NCBI RefSeq assembly: GCF_004752005.1
Contig: NZ_CP038493.1
Span: 1-64,000 of the forward strand
Source of the DNA: Thalassotalea sp. HSM 43
GTDB lineage: Bacteria; Pseudomonadota; Gammaproteobacteria; Enterobacterales; Alteromonadaceae
Direction of reading: 5' to 3'
DNA: 64,000 nt
Every line of letters starts with the position of its first letter. The stretch's first letter is position 1. A program made the position numbers and the translations under genes. Below the pieces are notes generated by a model. The model made no database searches. It was not told the origin of the DNA and saw only the letters and a program-made list of their open reading frames with translations. Below are positions 1 through 7,622 of the stretch, one piece after another.

Positions 1-1079
1 GCCACTTCCACATCTTCAAAGTCCGGCGATTCGACAACATGTTCAAGATCTCGGGTATATTCTTCTGGTGAAAAAAGAGCTAAAAATTCTATGGTATTTT
101 CTGAGTCAATTTCGGTAACAGACTTAAATAAAATATCCGACAATACCGGTTCACCGATATCTTTCTCATCAATAGTGTCAAAAAATTCACCAAAGTCCAG
201 GTGTCGGGCATTGAAAACAATACTGGTATTATCTGCAATACCACTGGGTCCTTCGTAACCCACTTCATAGCCTGCTACATCTAATCGAAAACTTGCCGTT
301 GGTGTTTTACCGCCAGAAACGACATCGAGTTTGAGTAATGAGCCTGCTTTACCACCGTAAGCTGCGCCCCAGCCGCCGGGCGAAAATTCTGCACTTTGAA
401 TCAAGTTAGGGGCAAATATAGAAAAACGCCCGCCGCCATCAACATCCTCAGTTTCACCTAAAGACGCATCAAAATGGACAATTTTGTCAAACGGCATGTT
501 GTCAACATAAATTAGATTATCTCGTGGTCCTCTGCCACGTACAGAAAAACTGGCAAACTCGCCTGTTGATACCAAACCAGGCAGACCATCCAGGGCTCGC
601 ATGACATCGCTACCGCCGCCAATAGCACTGCGCAACGCTTCGCGATCCATATACGTAGTCGACACGGGTTCACCTGAAGTGACATTACTTTTGCTTGATG
701 TGATGGTGATAACTTCCATACTGTCGGTTTCTGGCATACTAATTTCGACTGTCGAAACCCTATTGTTAATAACGCGTATACTGTTTTGTACAACATTATT
801 AAAGCCAGTTTTGGTTACCGTGAGGTCATAAAGACCCGCTGCTAATGCCGTAAAAGACACTTGTCCTTTACTATCCGTTTTTAGGGTGTAAGTTTTACCC
901 TCACGATCGGAGAGAGATAGGTTGGCCTCGGCGATGACTCGATTTGTTTTTTGATGCTTAACCGTGACATAGATTTCACCTAGGATTGACTGCTCTTGCT
1001 CGGCTGAGGATGCACAAAAAGACATCACTGCCGTTACCAGTACAAACAGCCAAGACCACATATGCATTGCTTTCATCAT
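1..1079 (-). CDS. TonB-dependent receptor, N-terminal part (runs off the left edge)
   Basis: The frame stays open to the left edge, so only the first ~359 residues are present. Translation from tandem ATGs (MMKAMHMW...) gives a signal peptide ending near CASSAEQ. A carboxypeptidase-regulatory-like domain follows at about residues 30-105 (GEIYVTVKHQKTNRVIAEANL). Next comes a TonB plug domain with the typical run DVMRALDGLPGLVS, then SFSVRGRGPRDNLIYVDNMP. The barrel begins after that. The start is preceded by a strong GGGAAGGGA ribosome site. Proteins of this build are outer-membrane active transporters energised by TonB-ExbBD. The substrate cannot be read from this half; the pre-plug domain is common in receptors for glycans, peptides and siderophores in marine Alteromonadales. 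Confidence 0.88.
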   Translation of the reverse strand, partial: MMKAMHMWSWLFVLVTAVMSFCASSAEQEQSILGEIYVTVKHQKTNRVIAEANLSLSDREGKTYTLKTDSKGQVSFTALAAGLYDLTVTKTGFNNVVQNSIRVINNRVSTVEISMPETDSMEVITITSSKSNVTSGEPVSTTYMDREALRSAIGGGSDVMRALDGLPGLVSTGEFASFSVRGRGPRDNLIYVDNMPFDKIVHFDASLGETEDVDGGGRFSIFAPNLIQSAEFSPGGWGAAYGGKAGSLLKLDVVSGGKTPTASFRLDVAGYEVGYEGPSGIADNTSIVFNARHLDFGEFFDTIDEKDIGEPVLSDILFKSVTEIDSENTIEFLALFSPEEYTRDLEHVVESPDFEDVEV

Positions 1080-1298
1080 TCCCTTCCCGTTATTAGAATT
1101 GTTATTACTGCAATATCTTATAAGTCTTTTACGTTGCTAACCCTTTGCTTAGATTAACAAAAAGCTATTTATATAGAGTTAAATATAGCAGGAATTAAAC
1201 AAATGTCTGAATGAAACGATGTGGAATATCACGCAATAATTCGTAGCAACAAATGAGTTGTACAGGGCGTTTGATAATTTTGTTTGAAATAGAGGAAT

Positions 1299-1374
1299 TG
1301 GAGCGGCTAACGAGACTCGAACTCGTGACATTCACGTTGGCAACGTGATGCTCTACCAACTGAGCTACAGCCGC
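1299..1374 (-). tRNA. tRNA-Gly(GCC), copy 5 in transcription order
   Basis: Reverse complement folds as a 76-nt tRNA: acceptor GCGGCTG with TAGCCGC, anticodon loop with GCC, T-loop TTCGAGT, discriminator T and encoded CCA. It is identical to four other copies in this cluster and is the last gene of the cluster. Confidence 0.97.
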
Positions 1375-1391
1375 ATAGTAGAGACGTAAAT

Positions 1392-1467
1392 TGGAGCGGC
1401 TAACGAGACTCGAACTCGTGACATTCACGTTGGCAACGTGATGCTCTACCAACTGAGCTACAGCCGC
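1392..1467 (-). tRNA. tRNA-Gly(GCC), copy 4
   Basis: Identical 76-nt tRNA-Gly with anticodon GCC and encoded CCA, separated from the next copy by only 17 nt. Confidence 0.97.
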
Positions 1468-1551
1468 TTTATTTACTTTTTTTTTAACATTATTTACTTT
1501 TACAAAGGTGTACCGATATTTTAATACATCGCTGACTATTCAACAACGTAA

Positions 1552-1638
1552 TGGTACCCGGGGCCGGACTTGAACCGGCACGTCCGTTAAGACGAGGGAT
1601 TTTAAATCCCTTGTGTCTACCAATTCCACCACCCGGGC
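1552..1638 (-). tRNA. tRNA-Leu(TAA), copy 2
   Basis: 87-nt class II tRNA on the minus strand: acceptor GCCCGGG, anticodon stem AGGGA with loop TTTAAAA (anticodon TAA), long variable arm, T-loop TTCAAGT, discriminator A and CCA. Identical to the copy at 1893-1979. Counterpart of E. coli leuZ. Confidence 0.97.
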
Positions 1639-1679
1639 ATAATGCCGAAAGCTTCGTAAAAGGTAATAAATAATTAGAT

Positions 1680-1755
1680 TGGAGCGGCTAACGAGACTCG
1701 AACTCGTGACATTCACGTTGGCAACGTGATGCTCTACCAACTGAGCTACAGCCGC
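1680..1755 (-). tRNA. tRNA-Gly(GCC), copy 3
   Basis: Identical 76-nt tRNA-Gly, anticodon GCC, with encoded CCA. Confidence 0.97.
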
Positions 1756-1783
1756 TTAAGGTAATCTATCTTGGTGTCTAAAT

Positions 1784-1859
1784 TGGAGCGGCTAACGAGA
1801 CTCGAACTCGTGACATTCACGTTGGCAACGTGATGCTCTACCAACTGAGCTACAGCCGC
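1784..1859 (-). tRNA. tRNA-Gly(GCC), copy 2
   Basis: Identical 76-nt tRNA-Gly, anticodon GCC, with encoded CCA. Confidence 0.97.
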
Positions 1860-1892
1860 TTTATTTAGAACCAACACCATATGTTGATGAAA

Positions 1893-1979
1893 TGGTACCC
1901 GGGGCCGGACTTGAACCGGCACGTCCGTTAAGACGAGGGATTTTAAATCCCTTGTGTCTACCAATTCCACCACCCGGGC
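1893..1979 (-). tRNA. tRNA-Leu(TAA), copy 1
   Basis: 87-nt tRNA-Leu identical to the copy at 1552-1638. It follows tRNA-Cys by 4 nt, so the Gly-Cys-Leu order matches E. coli glyW-cysT-leuZ. Confidence 0.97.
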
Positions 1980-1983
1980 AGAA

Positions 1984-2057
1984 TGGAGGCGGGTCCCGGA
2001 GTCGAACCGAGGTCCACGGATTTGCAATCCGCTGCATAGCCACTCTGCCAACCCGCC
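1984..2057 (-). tRNA. tRNA-Cys(GCA)
   Basis: 74-nt tRNA on the minus strand: acceptor GGCGGGT, anticodon loop TTGCAAA (GCA), T-loop TTCGACT, discriminator T and CCA. Single copy in the cluster; counterpart of cysT. Confidence 0.97.
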
Positions 2058-2101
2058 ACATAACATCAACAAGCTGGTGATGAACTTCCTTATAGTAAAA
2101 T

Positions 2102-2177
2102 TGGAGCGGCTAACGAGACTCGAACTCGTGACATTCACGTTGGCAACGTGATGCTCTACCAACTGAGCTACAGCCGC
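2102..2177 (-). tRNA. tRNA-Gly(GCC), copy 1 (first gene of the cluster)
   Basis: Identical 76-nt tRNA-Gly with anticodon GCC. It is the promoter-proximal gene, at the position of glyW downstream of pgsA. Confidence 0.97.
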
Positions 2178-2210
2178 TTTCCAGTGCTGACTCCCTGTCA
2201 ACGGTTGTGC

Positions 2211-2238
2211 ATTCTACATCGTTCTTTTGATGAGTCAA
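2211..2238 (-). promoter_or_regulatory. Sigma-70 promoter of the Gly/Cys/Leu tRNA cluster
   Basis: On the minus strand TTGACT (-35) is followed after 16 nt by TAGAAT (-10), with transcription expected to start about 25-30 nt before the first tRNA-Gly. With the terminator behind pgsA, this suggests the tRNAs are transcribed independently of pgsA. Confidence 0.7.
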
Positions 2239-2365
2239 CACTTTAATTTCATTTTTTTTCTGATTGCTCAAAATTCGACTAAGATGACGATTTTTTCGCT
2301 AATTTGTCTAACTATTCGGTTAATTTTTGTTAACTATTATAGTGTTAGTAAAGCAATGAAAAATT

Positions 2366-2388
2366 AAAAAGGCCAATTAAGGCCTTTT
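2366..2388 (-). terminator. Rho-independent terminator behind pgsA
   Basis: AAAAAGGCC-AATTAA-GGCCTTTT stem just beyond the pgsA stop, with a T-run on the minus strand. Confidence 0.85.
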
Positions 2389-2410
2389 AAAAAAACATAT
2401 TTTTTTCGAC

Positions 2411-3019
2411 TTAACTTTGACCGGACAATTCAGGCCATGCTGCTCGTAAATATTGCGCCATTGACACAAACGCAAATACGGTCGCGAAAAAATAAAACAT
2501 CCAAGCGGCATAGATAATAACATCCGCAGGTAAATCAAACAGAATCAATGGAATAGGATAATTAGGCTGCCAAATTAGCCCCATTAATGCCAACATTTGC
2601 GCGGCGGTCTTCCATTTACCAAGATCGGATACGGCGACATTGGCGCGTTTGCCAAGATCGGCCATAAACTCTCGCAAGGCTGAAATCACAATTTCTCGGG
2701 CTATCATAATGACCGCAGGAATGGTTACCCAAATATTTTGATATTCTGAGGCAATCAGTACCAATGAAATGGTGACCATCAGTTTATCCGCAACAGGGTC
2801 AATAAAAGCACCGAAGCGCGAAGATTGATCAAGCTTACGAGCTAAATAGCCATCGATGCCATCGCTCACCGATGCGACCCAGAAAACAGCGAACGCTGCA
2901 AAATTCGACCAGTTCTTGCTAAAGGTGTCCGGCATCATATCGTGAAAATAATAAACAACGATAAAGACCGGTATCAGTACGATACGAAATAACGTGATCT
3001 GGTTAGGTATTGTCCACAT
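2411..3019 (-). CDS. pgsA: CDP-diacylglycerol--glycerol-3-phosphate 3-phosphatidyltransferase
   Basis: Makes phosphatidylglycerophosphate from CDP-diacylglycerol and glycerol 3-phosphate, the committed step to phosphatidylglycerol and cardiolipin, in the inner membrane. The 202-residue protein has the complete CDP-alcohol phosphotransferase signature: D53-G, D56-G, A60-R61, G70, D74, D78 (SDGIDGYLARKLD then FGAFIDPVADK). Several hydrophobic helices follow. The length fits the family (E. coli about 182). It lies downstream of uvrC and upstream of the tRNA cluster, as in enterics, but with sseA inserted between uvrC and pgsA. The start matches the usual N-terminus MxxIPNxxTxxR. Confidence 0.96.
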   Translation of the reverse strand: MWTIPNQITLFRIVLIPVFIVVYYFHDMMPDTFSKNWSNFAAFAVFWVASVSDGIDGYLARKLDQSSRFGAFIDPVADKLMVTISLVLIASEYQNIWVTIPAVIMIAREIVISALREFMADLGKRANVAVSDLGKWKTAAQMLALMGLIWQPNYPIPLILFDLPADVIIYAAWMFYFFATVFAFVSMAQYLRAAWPELSGQS

Positions 3020-3126
3020 AAAAATAATTAAACTGCTGTTTTTGGTTATCTATTTTACATGAAGCATTTCGCTTGTCATGTAACCTTTCAATAATATTTT
3101 TTAATTCATTGAGTTATCCAATGAAT

Positions 3127-3996
3127 TTAGCTTTGAATAGGCAATTTACTATCACTGCCCCACTCTGCCCATGAGCCATCATACAAGCATGCATTATGAT
3201 AACCAGCTACATCGGCAGCTAAAATCAAAATACAAGCGGTGATACCCGAACCACAACTATACAATACGCGTTCGTCTGCTGAATCAATCATCTGCTGATA
3301 TTGACGCTGTAGCTGTTCAACTGGCAGTAAACACCGCTGTGACAACAATTCAATAAAAGGTAAACATGATGATCCTGGAATATGACCGGCTCGAACACCG
3401 GCTCTTGGTTCAGCAACCTCTGCATTAAATCTAGCACGGCTTCGAGCATCGAGTAAGATCAAGTTATCGTCTTTTAAACGGCTTAAAATCGATTGTGCTG
3501 TCGCGACACGATGCGTTTGCTTTCGAGCAACGATAATATCGCCAGCTTTAACATCGCCTACAGGTGACGCTTGACGATAGTGATTATCAACCTCATAACC
3601 TTGCGCTAGCCAGTGTGGCAAACCACCATTTAAAACAAACACGTTGTCAAAACCCATGTACTTAAATGTCCACCAAACTCGCGGCGATGAGTAAACACCC
3701 TGCTGATCGTAAATAACCACAGTCGCATCTTTGCTAATGTTTAGCTTTACCATTAACGCATTAAATTGCTTTGTTGTTGGCATCGCATGTAACTGGCTCG
3801 AGTTAAGGTCACATAAATCCTGTTCGACGTCGACGCATAACGCACCAGGTATCATCTGGTTTGTTTCATAATGCAATGCATCAATACCAATAACCGTATT
3901 CATCAGTGCATCAATTAATACCAACTTGGGGTTATCTAACTGGCGTTTTAACCATTGGCACGACACGATTGCGGATGTTGGTTGTTCAAATTCCAT
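3127..3996 (-). CDS. sseA: 3-mercaptopyruvate sulfurtransferase (two-domain rhodanese)
   Basis: Predicted to transfer sulfur from 3-mercaptopyruvate to thiol acceptors or cyanide in the cytoplasm. The 289 residues form two rhodanese domains. The C-terminal one carries the active-site loop CGSGITA (Cys248), the mercaptopyruvate-type loop rather than the CRKGVT-type loop of thiosulfate sulfurtransferases. The inter-domain sequence LLDARSRARFN and AGHIPGSSCLPF are typical of SseA. A good GTGAGG ribosome site precedes the ATG, and uvrC ends only 10 nt upstream, so it is probably co-transcribed with uvrY-uvrC. This position is unusual compared with enterics. Confidence 0.93.
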   Translation of the reverse strand: MEFEQPTSAIVSCQWLKRQLDNPKLVLIDALMNTVIGIDALHYETNQMIPGALCVDVEQDLCDLNSSQLHAMPTTKQFNALMVKLNISKDATVVIYDQQGVYSSPRVWWTFKYMGFDNVFVLNGGLPHWLAQGYEVDNHYRQASPVGDVKAGDIIVARKQTHRVATAQSILSRLKDDNLILLDARSRARFNAEVAEPRAGVRAGHIPGSSCLPFIELLSQRCLLPVEQLQRQYQQMIDSADERVLYSCGSGITACILILAADVAGYHNACLYDGSWAEWGSDSKLPIQS

Positions 3997-4006
3997 TTAA
4001 ACCTCA

Positions 4007-5839
4007 CTAACTAAAATAATCTCTTATTACCTTGGCTAATTCTTGTGATACACCGGGCACTTTCATCAGCTCATCAATTGATGCCTTTTTCACTTCTTGT
4101 AAGCCGCCAAGGTATTTTAATAATGCCTGACGTTTTTTCGCGCCAATGCCAGGGATATCTTCTAACGTTGATTTTTTTGCAACTTTTGCACGCTTAGCTC
4201 GATGCCCAGCAATTGCAAAGCGATGTGACTCATCGCGAATATGTTGCACAAGGTGCAACGCCGGAGAGGTCGGTGGTAACGACAGCAATTGGTGCGACCC
4301 CGCTAAAATCAGTGTTTCTAAACCGGGTTTACGTGATTCGCCTTTAGCAACACCAATTAATAACGGTGTTTTAGTTAACGATAATTCAGCGAAAAACTCT
4401 TCGGCTCGTGCCAGTTGCCCTTTACCACCGTCAATAAACACGATATCCGGCATCTTGTCGCCATCTTTGACTTTGCCATACCGCTTATTTAGGGCAAAAG
4501 ACATTGCTGCGTAATCATCCCCCGGTGTGATACCAACCACATTGTATCGCCGATAATCACTCTTTAGCGGACCTTCATTATTAAAAACCACACATGAGGC
4601 AATGGTCTGTTGCCCCATGGTATGACTGATATCAAAGCACTCGATGCGCTCGATGGGGTTAGATAACTCAAATTCGTTGTTTAGCTCGCGAAATCTAGCC
4701 TGCATGGACTCTTTATGACTGTTTCTTACGTTAAGAGCATTGTCCGCATTGGTATTGGCCAAGGTCAGATACCGTTTGCGTTCACTGCGCACGTTTGCCG
4801 AAAGCTTTACGTCGTACTCTGCCTGTTTGGTTAACAGTTCGTGCAATTGTGTTTGTGCTTCTATCGCCATAGGCAAGATGATTTCTTTGGCAATGTTATC
4901 CTGATTGACGTCATCTCCAAGGTAATGCTGGGCAACAAAGGCGGTAACAATTTCTTCATCCGTGGTGTCATTGGGGATGGTCGGGAAATAACTCTTACTG
5001 CCCAATACTTTTTGATCGCGTATAAACAATATATGCAAACACGCCTGATTTTTTAGACGGTAAAAACCAATAACATCCAATTCAGCCGCATTACCAGAGA
5101 CAAATTGTTGCTGCTGCACTTTGCGTAACGTCGCTATTTGATCGCGATAACTTGCGGCCTGCTCAAATGCCAAGTTTTCACTGGCTTGCTCCATAGCGCT
5201 AACCAACTCCGCAATGACTTGTTCATTTTTGCCTTGCAGGAACATTCGCGCCAAATCGACTTGTTTTTTATAATCCTGTTCGCTTATTTTATCAACGCAT
5301 GGCGCACTGCAGCGCTTTAGTTGATATTGCAAACACGGACGTGAACGCGCGCGATAATAGCTGTCTTCACATTGACGGATCGGAAATAGCTTTTGCATTA
5401 AACGCAAACTTTCCCAAACCGCGCCTGCGGTCGGAAACGGACCAAAGTACTCGCCCTTAACGCGTTTACCGCCACGATGGGCGCCAAGTTTCGGATGGCG
5501 ATGTTGGCTGATTAAGATATACGGGTAAGACTTATCATCGCGTAACAACACATTATATTTGGGTTGATACTTTTTGATGTAGTTATTTTCAAGGATCAGA
5601 GCCTCACCCTCGGTATGGGTGACGGTGACATCGATGGCTCTGATTTGATTGACCAGAGCTCGTGTTTTTACACTGCCTACGTCTTTTCGAAAATAGCTGG
5701 CTAGGCGTTTTTTTAAATCTTTGGCTTTACCAACATATATAATGGTTTGTTCGCCATCGTACATACGGTACACCCCACTTTGATGGGTAACCGAACTAAG
5801 AAACGCCTGATGGTCAAATTCAAATTGCTGATCGGACAT
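4007..5839 (-). CDS. uvrC: Excinuclease ABC subunit C
   Basis: Makes both incisions of UvrABC nucleotide excision repair. At 610 residues it is full length. It has an N-terminal GIY-YIG nuclease (SGVYRMYDGE ... IIYVGKAKDLKKRL, about residues 20-50, 3' incision) and a Cys-rich loop (RPCLQYQLKRCSAPCV). A UVR domain that contacts UvrB lies near 205-240. The RNase H-like endonuclease (IECFDISHTMG, VFIDGGKGQL) makes the 5' incision. Tandem helix-hairpin-helix motifs end the protein (LEDIPGIGAKKRQALL, VPGVSQELAKVI). It starts 6 nt after the uvrY stop, the conserved uvrY-uvrC operon arrangement. Confidence 0.98.
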   Translation of the reverse strand: MSDQQFEFDHQAFLSSVTHQSGVYRMYDGEQTIIYVGKAKDLKKRLASYFRKDVGSVKTRALVNQIRAIDVTVTHTEGEALILENNYIKKYQPKYNVLLRDDKSYPYILISQHRHPKLGAHRGGKRVKGEYFGPFPTAGAVWESLRLMQKLFPIRQCEDSYYRARSRPCLQYQLKRCSAPCVDKISEQDYKKQVDLARMFLQGKNEQVIAELVSAMEQASENLAFEQAASYRDQIATLRKVQQQQFVSGNAAELDVIGFYRLKNQACLHILFIRDQKVLGSKSYFPTIPNDTTDEEIVTAFVAQHYLGDDVNQDNIAKEIILPMAIEAQTQLHELLTKQAEYDVKLSANVRSERKRYLTLANTNADNALNVRNSHKESMQARFRELNNEFELSNPIERIECFDISHTMGQQTIASCVVFNNEGPLKSDYRRYNVVGITPGDDYAAMSFALNKRYGKVKDGDKMPDIVFIDGGKGQLARAEEFFAELSLTKTPLLIGVAKGESRKPGLETLILAGSHQLLSLPPTSPALHLVQHIRDESHRFAIAGHRAKRAKVAKKSTLEDIPGIGAKKRQALLKYLGGLQEVKKASIDELMKVPGVSQELAKVIRDYFS

Positions 5840-5845
5840 AGTTTA

Positions 5846-6490
5846 TTAAATACGATCCGTATTCAATAAACCATAACGAATCGCCAAGTGGGTTAATTCA
5901 ACATCGTTATTTACTGATAATTTTTCAAACATACGATAACGATAACTGTTGACGGTTTTGCTGCTTAGACTTAATTTATCAGAAATATCGACGACCTTTT
6001 CACCGCGAGTGATCATCATCATAATTTGCAGTTCTCGCTCTGACAAACTGGCAAATGGGCTTTCGTCTTTCTTATTAAACTGTGCTAACGCCATTTGCTG
6101 TGCGATATCTGGGGTAATGTAGCGTTGCCCAGTTTTAACCGCTCTGATCGCTTGAATCATTTCACTTGGTGGCGTATTTTTGGTCAAAAACCCAGACGCG
6201 CCAATTTGCATAACCGTTGTCGGGAATGGTTCTTCAACTTGCACGGTCAAAATAATAAGACGCATATCCGGCTTGTAGCGTAAGATTTTACGGGTCGCTT
6301 CCAAACCACCGATACCGGGCATATTCACATCCATCAGTACCACATCAGGATCGTTTTCCCGACAATATTTTACCGCATCTTCACCGGTCGACATTTCTGC
6401 CACCACTTTTATGACATTTGAATCTTCCAATAATCTTTTGATTCCCGTGCGTACCAGGTCATGGTCATCGACAAGTAGTACCTTGATCAC
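5846..6490 (-). CDS. uvrY: Response regulator UvrY/GacA of the BarA/UvrY system
   Basis: DNA-binding response regulator that, phosphorylated by BarA (GacS), normally activates the Csr small RNAs controlling the carbon-storage/motility switch. The N-terminal receiver has the acidic pocket D8/D9 and phospho-acceptor D54 (VVLMDVNMPGIGGLEATRKI). The C-terminal LuxR-type helix-turn-helix contains LSERELQIMMMITRGEKV and SSKTVNSYRYRMFEKL. Its 214 residues align closely with E. coli UvrY. The start is GTG behind an AAGGAAGAG ribosome site. It is followed after 5 nt by uvrC. Confidence 0.96.
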   Translation of the reverse strand: MIKVLLVDDHDLVRTGIKRLLEDSNVIKVVAEMSTGEDAVKYCRENDPDVVLMDVNMPGIGGLEATRKILRYKPDMRLIILTVQVEEPFPTTVMQIGASGFLTKNTPPSEMIQAIRAVKTGQRYITPDIAQQMALAQFNKKDESPFASLSERELQIMMMITRGEKVVDISDKLSLSSKTVNSYRYRMFEKLSVNNDVELTHLAIRYGLLNTDRI

Positions 6491-6503
6491 GTGCTCTTCC
6501 TTT

Positions 6504-6767
6504 TTATAATTTATTCTTATTTAGCCAGTTATTTAATAAGCCAATTTGGCCATTTTTATAAGCAGCGTAAGTAATACGAATGGCATTGGACAAAATCGTA
6601 CTGTCATTCCAGTCGGTTTGCTCTCCAATTTTTTGATAGCATTCAATAGCTTCCTCTGACAGGTAGCCTCGAACTTCCTTCTTACCCTTACTTTTTTGAC
6701 GTTCACGAAAACGTTTTTGCTTTTCGGCATTGGTTAATGCTGCTTTCGTTGCTTCTGACTCAGCCAT
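6504..6767 (-). CDS. Small putative ribbon-helix-helix protein upstream of uvrY
   Basis: 87 residues. The first third is lysine/arginine rich (NAEKQKRFRERQKSKGKK). It is followed by a pattern that fits a ribbon-helix-helix fold: one strand (KEVRGYLSEEA) and two helices (AIECYQKIGEQTDW, DSTILSNAIRITYAAYKNG). I infer a DNA-binding or antitoxin-like role from this shape only; I do not recognise a named family. The ATG at 6767 has a GGAAG site 8 nt upstream. A longer frame to 6824 would run into the fabA regulatory region, so I prefer the short start. The stop lies 13 nt before uvrY, so it may be the first gene of that operon. Confidence 0.72.
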   Translation of the reverse strand: MAESEATKAALTNAEKQKRFRERQKSKGKKEVRGYLSEEAIECYQKIGEQTDWNDSTILSNAIRITYAAYKNGQIGLLNNWLNKNKL

Positions 6768-6845
6768 AAATAATCTTCCGTCATTTTTACTTTCTATGGT
6801 TACGGATAACCATATTAATTGCAATTAATTTCAAAATTTTTATTG

Positions 6846-6869
6846 TTTAGTGTACAAGTGTACGCTAAA
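6846..6869. promoter_or_regulatory. FabR-type operator upstream of fabA
   Basis: A 24-bp near-palindrome, TTTAG-TGTACAAGTGTACG-CTAAA. Its 18-bp core AGTGTACAAGTGTACGCT differs at one half-site position from a perfect AGCGTACA-NN-TGTACGCT inverted repeat, which matches the FabR operator described upstream of enterobacterial fabA and fabB, as I recall it. It lies about 40 bp upstream of the putative -10 box of fabA, and also in front of the divergent small gene at 6504-6767. Confidence 0.65.
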
Positions 6870-6905
6870 GTTGCGTCTGATAATTTTCCCGATGTTTGCT
6901 TGGTA

Positions 6906-6911
6906 TATAAT
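6906..6911 (+). promoter_or_regulatory. Putative -10 box of the fabA promoter
   Basis: A perfect TATAAT 42 nt upstream of the fabA ATG. No good -35 is seen at the usual spacing, so the promoter may be weak without an activator (FadR activates fabA in E. coli). The FabR-like palindrome is just upstream. Confidence 0.5.
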
Positions 6912-6953
6912 GAAGCGAGCATCACTACACATATATTTGAGAACAAATCTATC

Positions 6954-7472
6954 ATGGCCGAACAAAAGAATTCTTACGACAAGCAGGATTTAATCCTTGC
7001 AGGTACAACCGATTACTTTGGTGAAGGTAACTCCAAACTTCCAGCAGATAACATGCTGATGATGGATCGTATTGTTAATATCACTGAAGAAGGTGGTAAA
7101 TACGGTAAAGGTGAAATCGTTGCTGAACTAGATATTAACCCTGACTTGTGGTTTTTTGATTGTCACTTTAAAGGTGACCCAGTAATGCCCGGTTGTCTTG
7201 GCCTTGATGCTATGTGGCAACTTGTTGGTTTCTTCCTAGCTTGGACTGGTGGTCCAGGTCGCGGTCGTGCGTTGGGTGTGGGTGAAGTTAAATTTACTGG
7301 TCAAATCCTACCGACAGCGAAAAAAGTAACCTACCGTATTGACCTTAAGCGCGTTATCAAGCGTAAGCTTTACATGGGTTTAGCGGACGGTACTGTTGAA
7401 GTTGATGGCAAAGTAATCTATCAAGCGACTGATCTTAAAGTTGGCTTATTTGCCGATACATCAGCGTTCTAA
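6954..7472 (+). CDS. fabA: 3-hydroxydecanoyl-ACP dehydratase/isomerase FabA
   Basis: Dehydrates 3-hydroxydecanoyl-ACP and isomerises trans-2- to cis-3-decenoyl-ACP, the branch point for unsaturated fatty acids in the cytosol. From the ATG at 6954 the protein has 172 residues, the standard FabA length. It contains the hot-dog active site with His71 and Asp85 ([29 protein letters not shown]). The frame is open further upstream to 6819, but that stretch is AT-rich promoter DNA and the FabA N-terminus begins naturally at [10 protein letters not shown]. It is monocistronic, with an operator upstream and a terminator 27 nt downstream. Confidence 0.97.
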   Translation: MAEQKNSYDKQDLILAGTTDYFGEGNSKLPADNMLMMDRIVNITEEGGKYGKGEIVAELDINPDLWFFDCHFKGDPVMPGCLGLDAMWQLVGFFLAWTGGPGRGRALGVGEVKFTGQILPTAKKVTYRIDLKRVIKRKLYMGLADGTVEVDGKVIYQATDLKVGLFADTSAF

Positions 7473-7498
7473 TAAACGCGATAGCACATCATTTTACC

Positions 7499-7523
7499 AA
7501 GGGGAGCATTTGCTCCCCTTTTT
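7499..7523 (+). terminator. Rho-independent terminator of fabA
   Basis: AAGGGGAGCA-TT-TGCTCCCCTTTTT: a strong GC stem with a T-tail shortly after the fabA stop. Confidence 0.92.
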
Positions 7524-7529
7524 GTCGCC

Positions 7530-7622
7530 TTAATTCTGTTTATTTTGCTCGGCAATATTTAACGCTCGCACGTACCATGACTTGTTTTCAATGTCAGTCA
7601 ATTCGTCAATGGTTGGCAAGGA
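7530..7622 (-). pseudogene. In-frame continuation of the PhyH gene beyond its TAA (likely detached C-terminus)
   Basis: Beyond the TAA at 7623-7625 the same reading frame continues for 30 codons to a second TAA at 7530-7532. It encodes SLPTIDELTDIENKSWYVRA and then LNIAEQNKQN. The acidic and aromatic content looks coding and resembles the C-terminal helix seen in many phytanoyl-CoA dioxygenase-like proteins. I infer a recent nonsense change (for example CAA to TAA) that trims the enzyme by about 30 residues, or a sequencing error. Confidence 0.5.

Noticed and set aside
1195-2201. Several open frames across the tRNA cluster (with repeated MVEHHVANVNVTSSSL segments)
   Set aside because: They are translations of the identical tRNA-Gly and tRNA-Leu genes in a wrong sense; the similarity to each other comes from the tRNA copies.
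6819-6953. N-terminal extension of FabA
   Set aside because: The open frame covers the operator and promoter; FabA proteins begin at the equivalent of [10 protein letters not shown] and have about 171 residues.
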